A stretch of 64,000 nucleotides of DNA from Shinisaurus crocodilurus (lineage: Eukaryota; Chordata; Lepidosauria; Squamata; Shinisauridae), in contig CM037877.1 of NCBI GenBank assembly GCA_021292165.1, forward strand, positions 205,634,715-205,698,714, written 5' to 3'. Below are positions 24,201 to 35,100 of the stretch, piece by piece. The notes beneath the pieces were generated by a model, which was not told where the DNA came from, did not search any database, and saw only the letters and a list, made by a program, of their open reading frames with translations. The stretch's first letter is position 1, and each line of letters begins with the position of its first letter. The translations under genes and the position numbers were made by a program.

Positions 24201-27200
24201 CATGATGCTCCATGACAGGCAGTGTGTCTTGGGGTTCATCAATTCCGGCTAATACATTATTCTTATGTTAAAGTAACTTTTATTACTAAGACGTATAGGA
24301 TTTCCTTGTCAGCGTTCCAGTGGAGCCAGGAAGTAACTTTTGAGCCCCCACTCCATTTGAAGTGCATTTGGGGATCCTTACTCAATAACCTACCTATGTA
24401 GGGACTGCTTTTCTGTGAGTGGGCTGCTGTATGGCAAGTGTATCATTTTTAAAAACCTGGTTACGTGCTAACTATGAAATTGGACTACTCAGTTGGGTCA
24501 CTGTGGGGAAAAAAGTCACTAGAGCAGCTCTCTCAGAGCTAGAATGCAAGTCCCCTCATTTGTGTGGGAGGGAATAGCTTGCCCGGCGCCACTGTTTGGT
24601 CCTGCATCCACTCCCCTGTTGACAAACACCTCTCTGCAGGGCAGGGGTTCCCATCTTTTTGGACCTGTGGGTACATTTGGGAATTTGAGAAACTGCTGTG
24701 GGCACCACCACAAAATGGCTCCCATGGAGGGCGTTAGTCACAAAGTGGCTGCCATGGGGCCTGTCTAGTCAAAGGTGAGGTTTGTGGGGTGAGGAGAGAA
24801 ATAGTGAGGTTAGAGGCTGGAAGGGAGGGGGAAATAGCAAGGCAAAGGGGGTAGAAGGAAGAGAAAGAACAAGGCTAGAGGCTGGGAGTGGGGAGAAACA
24901 GCAAGGTAAAGAGGTGGGCAGAGAAATAGTGAAGCTAGAGGCTGGGAGGAAGGGGGAAACAAGAAGGCAAAGGGACAGAGAAACAGCAAGGCTAGGAGGG
25001 GGAGAAAGAGTGAGCTAAAGACATGGACTGGAGGGACAGAAATAGCGAGGCTGGAAGGGGAGAGAAAGAAGATTGTCCGAACGTTTTCTAAGGTGGTTAT
25101 TAAAAATTTTTTTTGAAGGGGGCAGGAAGTGGAGAGGTTTGTCAGCACTCCTGGAGGTCAATGTGGGCACCGCATTGAGGACCCCTGCTGCATTGAATGG
25201 AGAGACCAAAGGATCTTGCTATTGGCGTGTTTTCACACCACTCCCTGGCTTTTCACAGTTGATTCTCTTTCCTTCCTAATGGCTTTACCTTTAAAAAAAA
25301 AAGTAAGGCTAGGGGCAGAGCCTGTGGTTTGGACTTTTATATAGCACTTAACATTTTTAGGCACTTTATAAATGTAGTGTTATTGGGTGGATGGGGAGCA
25401 AAACAATCTTCTGGTGAGCTGCCTCTCTGCTGGTCAGGTTCCAGATCCCATGAAGAGAGACTTGACACCTCATCCCTGATGTCAGAAGGACCCACCAAGG
25501 AGGACTCTCCTGCTTCCTTGGTCTCGGAGGAGCCAAAGGTAGGTGGGTTGTCAGAAGGACAGAAGTGATGAGAGTAGATCCTGCCATCGAAAACTTCAGT
25601 GAGATTCTCCTCTTAGGATTGCTGCTTTTCTCCTAGATGGCAGGACAACAAACCTCCTGACACTCTTGGTGTGTCTATTAGTTTCCCTCTGGAGGGCAAT
25701 AGACCCAGTGCTAAGCCCCCTAATCTGTGCTTCAGAAAAATTATAGCTGTATTGTACCCACGTGGTGAAATGTAGAATAGCAGGACTGGTTCAAGTAGGC
25801 TAGTTACATTGTCCATCTTAAAACAGGAGTGCAGAACCTCAGGCCCAGGGTCCCAGTGCAGCCCTCCAAGGTTCCCTAGATGGTCTCACCCCTTTCCCCT
25901 TTCCCACCAATCATTTGGTGGCTTCCCTACTTTTGTGCAGTTTTCTCCCTATTCTGAAAAGTTGAGATGCCTTTTAGGCTTAGTTATGGGCAGTGTATTT
26001 AAGCTAAAATATACTGGTATTTTTGTCCCTGGAAGTCTTCTCCAAAATGGAATTTGGCCCTTGGGCTGAAAGAGGTTCAACACCTTTGTCTTAAAACTAC
26101 TAGCTGGTCTCATAAGGCATGATGCATAAATCCACTCTGATGCCTTTAACACTTTGGCTGGGTTCAGACAACCCGATAACCCACACTCAAGTGTTGAGTA
26201 TGGATTGATTGTGGGTTGTCATTAAACTATGGGCTGTTGTTGAAACATGGGTTATTGTGTTGTCTGAACCCAGTCACGCTAACAAATCATGTTTTTTTTT
26301 AACCACAAACCCATGAAGAGAACCCATGGTTTGTTGTTGGGTTGTGAACTGTAGGTTGTTCGTGGTTAACAAACCCATGTTTCAACATCCCATGTTTCAG
26401 CAACAACCCACACTCAACCCATACTCAACTGTTGAGTGTGGGTTATCGGGTTGTCTGAACCAGCTGGGCTTCCAACACTGTCGGCATAAGGTCCTGTCAG
26501 GTAAGTGCTCCGGAGAAGTACTACTTGGCTCCCACTTGCCTTTCTGCGTGTATGTGCTTTCTCCTCCCTTTTTGGAGAATGACTCTACATCCTTCTTTCC
26601 TTCCCTCTTGCCATCACCCCCACCTGTCTGTTAAAGGCACTGTCAGGCTTTACTGACTGAACAAGCTGCACCAAGCGGTCTTTGGGGAGGAAGAAATGGA
26701 ACAGGGAAGGAAAAGATCAGGAAGAAGAGAATGGAAGGTTTGAAGGAGGGGAGAGGATAGAAGAGGGATAAATGCGAAGTCGGGAAAAAGGGTAGGAGAA
26801 GAGGGAGTGGTAAAGGGAAGAAAGGAATGAAAAGAGAATTGCCAGGCAGGAAAAAAGAGAAATGGAGAAGGTGAGCTGATATGGAGGGAGACACAAAGTA
26901 AAATTGGCCAGATTCTTGCTCATGCACCCAAAGTGTGTGCTCGTTCTCTCTCACTCTGCTTCAAACCTCTGTGTTTGCTGGTGTTTTGTAATCCACCATC
27001 TAAGGATGGATTTTTAACGTTACTATATTAATTTTAGCCTACAACCCCTACTAAAGACTAGTGGCTTTTATACTGGGCATTAAACCCCTGGGCACATAAA
27101 GCTCTAGCTCCAAAAAGTTTGCAAATAAGGTGGTATCTCCTTTTAATGGGTTGGAATAACTTGAGGCAATTTGCCTGATCCTGTTAGCAACAACTTGCTT

Positions 27201-29062
27201 TCCCTCAACTTTCAGATTACTTTAGCAAGGTCTGGAGAGGACTGAGGCAGGTGTTTTGGAAGACAGGTGGAGCAGGAAGGGTATTGGGAACTGCGAGTGA
27301 GGCAAGGAACGGGGTGTAGGGTCCTCATTCCCTGATACTACTATTGCCACCCGTAGTCGTCCTTTGGTTTGAGCTGCCCATAAATGGGTTGCACAGGCAC
27401 AGACATTCTTCATCTTCTTTCACAAGTTTAAGCTTTTTAATTCAGGGAAAGCCAAGCTCTGGGTTACACTCTGCAGCATGGAATGAACGCAGACCTTAGG
27501 TTACTGAACTCAAGTCTTCAGAGAAATTGATGTAGTAGAGAAGGCAGTCAGGATCTGCTTTTGGAAAATATTACCAACTAGCTGTGATATTCCTTTTCAG
27601 ACAGCTGGTGGTTTGGGGGCAGCAGCAGCGGTGGTGGTGGCGGCTGCGGCTGCTGTGGCACAGAGTGAGGATGTGGTTTGCGGAATCTGCATGGACAAAA
27701 TCTCTCAGAAGACTTTACCTGAGGAACGTCTCTTTGGCATTCTTCCCAATTGCACCCATGCCTATTGCGTTGGCTGCATCCGGAAGTGGCGGAAAAGCCG
27801 GGATTTTCACAGTACGGTGATAAAGTAAGCATCCCCTGGCAATCGCTTGCCTCATGCTTGTGCAAACTCGGTCTTAGGGCAGTTTGCTATCTGAAGGATG
27901 CAAAATCTCTCTGCTGCATCCTACCAGGCAGTTACTTCCCATATAGAGATTCTGGTTCTCTTCCCTATTTGTAGGGGAAGCATTGAACTACCATACAATT
28001 TCTGTTCCCACTGCTTGGAAGAAAGATGGGATACAAATATGATAAACAAAGCCAGTTTCTGGGTTCTGTGTCTTATCCTCTACAGTGACAAAGAAACCAA
28101 ATCAAGGGCTGGGCCATGGACAAAAAAGCAGGCTTGATCCTCCAAGGCTCCCATTAAGTTATATGGGATCAAGTAGGTGGGATGCAATGGTGCACACGCT
28201 GGAGGAGGAGCAAATGCCCCACAAGGAAGCTGAGGTTATGAAGGTGTCCAGGAGTGTACATCTTTACTTTCTCCCATTCATGCCTATAGAAGTAAAGTGG
28301 TACACTTTACTATAGAAGTAATGGGACAATAAGCCACCTCCCAACACTGGATGTTCTGACTACCGCTGAGGGAATCAGAAATGGGGTGGAGGCAGTGGCC
28401 TGTCATTTTGCTAATAAACTGCTGCTTAGTTTTGGTCACATGACCCCTCATCAACTTGTTACAAGCTCTTGTGATGAGCAAGTCTTGCAGTGCAACTCTA
28501 TGCATGTCGACTCAGAAGTAAGCCCCATTGTGGCCTTAATCCCTTATAAAGGCCCTTCCCACCAAGGAGAGTCTTGGTGGTGCTGTCCCCACCCTAGCAT
28601 ACCTACAAGGTTGTCTTTAAGCTCCCATGTGGCAATACATTATAATGTTAGGTGCACCATGCTATTGGTTTGAGCTAGAAGCACATCTGTTGGGGCACGT
28701 CCCATGGACATAAAGGTACTGAGGTATCATACAAATCCTGTCAAGGTGGCTTACAAGTAGGGTAAGGAATTAGAAAATCCCAACAAGCAATATTAACAAA
28801 TTAAAACTCATCAGGATCCTTCCCAGAGGGCAGCTGGTGGTAGATGGCCCTGGGGGCGTGGGAGGGGAGATTCTCCTGGAACAGGAGCAGGTGTTAATTC
28901 TCCTCTTTCCCCCTTCCATGGCAGATCGCCCTGCAGGGGAGGGGGCAGGGGAGTCCAGGTGGAACAGGCCCTAAGGTGGTCTTCACCTCCCTCTCTTTGC
29001 TTAGCTGTTGCCTTAGTTGTTGTGGTGTTACAGCTTTTGAACTGTTTTCCTGGACTGTGTGT

Positions 29063-29104
<42 letters not shown>

Positions 29105-32100
29105 CCAGCCAGCCCCACCCACATGGTGGGGTGGTGGTGGCTGGTGATCAGCCGCACCCATTAAGTTCTGTTCTGGATGCATACCATAGCTGCATAAGAT
29201 TGTGCCACAAGTGAATACTTTGACATGGATGTGTGTGGAAGGGACCAGTTCTGGAGACGATATGAATGTGGAATGAACAGAAAAAAGCTGCTGGAAAGAG
29301 TAAATGTACCTGCAGATTGAGTTATCCACTTCTTTTATAGCCTGCCCTATCCCTTGGGATTGTAGCAATTTGACCAAAAGTGATAGTTGAAGCTGCTGCC
29401 CCTGAAAGGATAATTCTCTAAAATAAATCTGTCAAAATGAATGAGGGTAAAATCAACTATAAAGAGACTTGTATATTACAGTAATACCTTGGATTGCAAG
29501 TAACTTGGTTTGAGAGCATTTTGCAAGACAAGCAAATTTTTAAATATTTAATATTATTTTTTTTACTTGATATATAAGCGACGTCTTGCAATACAAGTAC
29601 TGTAGTACAGCTTAAATTAAAAATCTCTGTACAAATTTTTTTTGGGGGGATTTCGTTTTGATATAAGAGTGTTTTGGATTACAAACACGTTTCCGGAACG
29701 AATTATGCTCTCATTCCAAGGCATGACTACATCCATGTGGCATAGATTGGCAGTATGGAAATAATGCATAACATGAGCCAGGCATGTTGATTTCTTGTTA
29801 TGTGACTAAATATGAAAAGCCAAAGCAATGTAGGAGAATAGCTAGAGATAATTCAGCATATAATACTCCTCAGCAGGAGCTTATGGTCACCCTGCAAATG
29901 ACAAGAACCCTCCTTGAGTTCTTCCTATTCTATGCAGTTCTCTATGAGGAAGGCAAAGGATTTGGGCAAATTCTTCTGATTTTCATACTGTGTGTGAAGC
30001 AGCTGTGAGTCTCAACAGATGTTGGTTATGTCCTGGCTGTTAAGGCAGCTGGTCCCAAGATGAAGTGTTTGGAGGCAGCTGATCTTAACTGTCAATGGCC
30101 CTCGGGGCTTTCAGTCAAGTGACATGTTCATTTGACACTTTAACTCAACAATGAACTTTTTTTAAAAAAAAATTATTAAATTTTCCAAAACAAAAACAAA
30201 TCGTATTTGACTTCCGCCACATTGTCTGACAAACATTACCAATCCTTATCCAATCTAAGTTTCTTCTATCACTTCTAATATTCAAAAATCAAAACCCAAA
30301 ATTAAGTCACCTTCCATCTTTTCTGTCTTTTCTTGTCTCTTTTTTTTAAAGAAAGGAGTTATATTGTATAAATTGTCCTCTGATAAAGGCTTTACTTGTA
30401 TCCCAAACTACTTGTAAGTCCACACCTTTAAGTTATTTTCAAAAAATTCTCTCAATTTTTGCTTACAGTCTTGGACTACCCTTTCTTGTTTCAATAGTGA
30501 TTCATTAAATCTCCATCTAAATGAACCCTTCTTCCTTTTGAAAATCACAGAAACTGGATTATGGTCAGATAACGTTTTTGGCAATATTTCAGCTGTATAA
30601 ATTTCCATGGCCATAGCTTTAGACAACCAAATCATATCAAGTCTTGCATGTGATTTATGTCTGTCAGAGAAAAATGTAAATTCTCTGGAGTCTCCATTTT
30701 TAGTTCTCCAAATGTCCACCAACTCCAGATTTTCTATTAATTCATTTTTTGGGGGGGCAATTTCCCCTGGTTTTTTCTTATATCTTTTTCCAAACGTCTA
30801 TCCTGTATTGGTGACACCACTCCATTCCAATCACCCATTAAACACCAGTTTTCATATGTAAATTCCAAAAGTCTATCCATAAGACCTTTATAAAACATAA
30901 ATTTATTTTCATTTGGTGCATTAAACCCCTACTACCAACATTTTCTTTCCAGAAATATTGACTTCTACTTCAACATATCTACCTTGTTCATCTGAAAAAA
31001 TCAATATTGGAGAAAGCTTGTTCTTTACATATAACATCACACCATTTTTTTCTTTGTACTAGTTGAAATAAATTCTTCAAGTTTCTTTTGTATCAAATAT
31101 TTTGAATCTCTTTTATTTATATGTGTCTCTTGTAAACAAATCAAATCCAATTTCAACTTATTCAAATAATGAAATATTTTTCTTCTCTTTTGTGGTGCAT
31201 TCGCACCATTTATATTCCAAGACAAAAATTTGTAATCCATTTTTAATCAGGTTAATTTATAATCCACATATGAATTTCTAATCTGCACCTCCAGTCTCAT
31301 CCTGAGACCCTTGTGGTTTAATTTCCCACTTTCCCACAAATTTTCTCGCCTCCTCCACTGTACTGAACTTATATCTCCTTTGATTCATGATAAAACTAAC
31401 TCCTGGCAATTCCCATCTATATCTAATAGTTTGTTTAAGCTTCTCAGTCAGAAATATATATTCTTTCCTTTTTTGTAGAATCCTTGATGGAATTTCCTTC
31501 AAAACAATTATTTCCACAACTTTCCCCTCATCATTCAGCATCATTTTCTCCTTGTAGTGTTGTTGAAGAACTCGGTCTCTTAAACTTTTCCTAACAAACC
31601 ATATCAAGAAATCTCTTGGGACTTTATTTTTTACAGCAAAACGTGAATTAATTCTGTAAATTCTTATCAATTTCTGCTTGCATGTCTTTCATTTCCATAC
31701 TCAAAAATTCTGCTAACAATTCAATAATCCTCTTTGTAATATCTTCTGATTGTTGTTCTGGAATTGATCTCAATCTTAAGCAACACTCATCCCGTCTTAA
31801 CTCCATCAAAGCCAAATCATCTAAGCATTTTCCCAACTGTTGTTCTGTGTCTTGACATTTGGCTTCTAAGGTCAAGACTTTCTGATTTGTGTGGCCCAAC
31901 TCCTGTGAAACTTGTTTATGTGATATTTGCATTTTATTAATTGTTACTTCTAAGCTTGTCAATCTTTCATAAGTTTTTTCTCTAGGTTCTCAAAAGATTG
32001 TTTTTGTTCATTAAAAAATTTTGCTTGCTCTTCTGAGGATTTTTGACATTGATCCATCATACTTGTCATCTTTGTCATCATTAAATTAAAACTCTCAGCC

Positions 32101-35100
32101 ATTGTTTGGTTTTCTTCTACATTAAAAGATTTCCTTCTCTCTTCCAATTGCCTTACATCTTTTTTTGGTGGCACCGTGCAGTATTTTTTTTTTTTACACT
32201 GCTACAGCTTCTGTCTATTCTAGCAGCCTTATCCTATCTTGTACTTGGTATTTCAAAACAGGCAGAGTTTCTTTCCCATAACGTAACAGCAAAACGTAGT
32301 TTACTTTTAACAACCACCAATTCGACATTTAAGTCCAAAAAATGCACAGTCCAATTAATTCTTCTGAAACTCCCCTCCAGTATATACTCCTTATTTCTTA
32401 ATTACTTCTTGTCCATTTATTTATTTAGGTTTTGATTTAAGCAGTTTTATTTCTTCACCCCCCTTCTTCTCCGATACAGAAAATAGACACTGACCTGGAA
32501 CAGTAAGTCTGCCTGACGCAGGGGTCTTTAATTCATAAATTTTTCTTCTTAAAAAGATGTTACAAGGAGGCTTGCGGATCTTGTCTCATAAATCAAAGCA
32601 TAAGCCCTGATTCAGAGATACGAAACCTGGTCTGAGGATGGCTGTTATCACCCCCGGGTCCTCTGCCGCTCAGACTTGCTGGAGGAGGAATCTCTCTTTC
32701 GAAAAATCCCGTCTCTGACAAGGAGCTTGCACTTATGGAGCTAATGAGGTTAATCCTTCGATCTGCTTCTTATCAGAAGCAAATTGGATGCCAGAAATTT
32801 TATCTGGCTACCTTCAAAACCAGGTTGTTTGTTTCCACTGGGATGGCTCTCAGCAAAAATACGTCAAACCTCCATTCCTGCCCTCCGGAAGCCAACTCAA
32901 CAATGAACTTTTGTCATAACTCAGCAATGAACTTTTGTCATATCCTCTCATGTTACTTCCTCAGGGGCTGCCCAGAGTGCAGAGTCACTTCAACCTATTT
33001 TATCCCCAACAAGTATTGGGTTTTTGATACAGAGGAGAAGGAAAAACTGATTGAGAATTTCAAGGCACGGACTAGGTAAGTAGGAGCCACTCTGGCAGAA
33101 GTCACTGGGTGCCTCCAGTGCCATAGAAATATATATAGATCAGCTTTCCCCATCCTGGTGCCCTCCAGACTACAACACCCATCATCTCCAGTTAACAGAG
33201 AGCCAGTGTGGCGTAGTGGTGAGAGTGTTGGACTGGGACTCGGGAGATCTGGGTTCTAGTCCCCGCTCAACCATGAAACTCACTGGGTGACTTTGGGCCA
33301 GTCACTGACTCTCAGCCTAACCTGCCCCACAGGGTTGTTGTGAGGATAAAATGGAGAGGAAGATGAGGATTATGTAAGCCGGTTCCTTGCGGGGAAAAAG
33401 GCGGGGTAAAAAAAACACAGCCATTGGCTGAAACCAGTGGAAGAGCTGTGGGAAGACCAAACCAACGATGAACTTCTTGAGTTGAAACCAGGACTCTGTG
33501 GTCAAATGCGTCGCTTAGGGTGCAATCCTATGGGCTGCACCCTTGTTGGACGTAAGCCTCTGATGTCGGAGGCTTCTGTGTATCCAGTGCCCTGCTGGGC
33601 TGCTGCCAGCAGGACAAGAGGAACAACAGAGGAAAATTTTGCCTCTCTGACCTCTGGGCCCATTTAGCGGAAGCGTTGGGGCTGGAGAGGCCGTAGGATT
33701 CTTTGTAATCTGGCCTCCCTCCCCGCCCACTTCATTGTCCTCTTTCAGACCTCTCTGAGGCCACTCTTGCAACCTTGTAACATGCAGTTCTTTCTGCGGC
33801 GGTTGCGAGAGGGTGGTGGGAGGGATCTGATTTTAGAGTCCCCCTCCTGAGGTCGTAGCAGTGTCTACAGCCTTGGAGGGTGGATTCCAAAGTATCCTAT
33901 GGTCCCTGGGATGCTCTCCAGAAACCTAGGATTGATCTCTTAATTGCTGAAGGAAGTCCATCCAGACTTAAGGATTGGGTATGGAGTATCCTCCCCACAT
34001 CAGTATCTACTAGTGGGGAGGCCCCACTTATGTGCATGCAATGTGATGTTCTCCCCACTGTTTAACATGTCTTGTTCTCCTTAAGATTGTTTGAATTATT
34101 GGGAACAAGTTGCTGATAAGAATTATCTTGTATTTGGAGCCGGTGTGTGGCGTATTATGGCCCTGTGCCATAACTTCAATATACCTCCCTAACTACCTCC
34201 AACTGAAAAAGGCTATTGTTAAAAGACTTAGGGCTGGGGGTTAACCTTGGATGATATTTTTTGCAAAAACAACCCTTGTGTCTGCTTCCACTGTAGTCTA
34301 ATAATTATCTTAATTCCCCTAGCAAGATAAGATGCAAATTCTTTGTCAGGGGCAATGGTCACTGCCCCTTTAAATCAGAGTGCATCTACCTGCACGATCT
34401 TCCTGGAGGCCAGCTCCCTGCTGCAAGGCCACGACAGAGACCTGGCTGGCGTCCTGGCTGGCGGAGGCGGCAACACTTTGTAAGTAAAACTACCTTGATA
34501 TGCTCGAGATAAGGCAAGCCATTTTAAGCTGGTTGCTGAGTAGGATTTATTTATTTGAAGTATTTTTTATCTCACTCTCCAGTCAGAAAGACTCCTGGAG
34601 CAGCTTACATGCAGTCAGTTAAATGTCTTTCCTAGGGCTGCCTGGAGACATCCAATGTTTCTGCACACCAAGATCCCTAGAAATGCCATGTAGAGTCTAC
34701 AACATTGAAATGCACACTGCTTGGAGTCCCTTAATATTGCCCACCCAGGCAACCACTTTGATTGTAGTTGAACCAGCCCTAGTCATTCTATTCATAAAAC
34801 TCTTTTGTTTTCCTGAGACAGCAGACTGAGTTGGTTCTCCTCATTTAGTATATGTGATTCCCTTCCCTTGTCTGGTTAAATCTGCCTGTGCTTTCAACAC
34901 AAACCCTTTTGCTGGCAGAGTGGTGGAGTGATTTTCAGCTTGGTGCTTTTGCTTGTGTCCCATATTGCAGGCCTATAACCCATCTTCATCCGAGAGCTCA
35001 GATGAGGATGACGACGACATGTACCTCGTCCAGTGGGCTCTTACCTTTGCGCTGTTACAGAGAGACAGAGACTTCGACTTTTCAGAGTTTCTCTGGGATT

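Larger units (their letters stand above)
30161..32893 (-). mobile_element. L1 LINE insertion flanked by a 19-bp target duplication
   Basis: The direct repeat AACTCAACAATGAACTTTT lies at 30142-30160 and 32894-32912. On the - strand come a 5' UTR (about 32175-32893), ORF1 (about 31280-32174) and the start of ORF2 with the endonuclease domain (about 30400-31240). Next to it is only about 250 bp, including a VWDTSKAFIRGQFIQYN-like piece, and then an A-rich end. Reverse transcriptase is missing, so the copy is internally deleted or ends prematurely; it is inactive. Confidence 0.92.

Noticed and set aside
26461..26500. Possible extra makorin exon ending TGTCAG|GTAAGT
   Set aside because: A good donor follows GGTCCTGTCAG, but the upstream sequence is the MITE arm, no zinc-finger residues are encoded, and exons 4 and 5 already join in phase 0.
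28811..29377. 188-codon - strand frame with a Thr-His run
   Set aside because: The Thr-His run is the antisense GT microsatellite; the rest has no recognisable domain.
33197..33412. tRNA gene
   Set aside because: Box A and B are present, but no cloverleaf can be drawn and a SINE body and tail follow.
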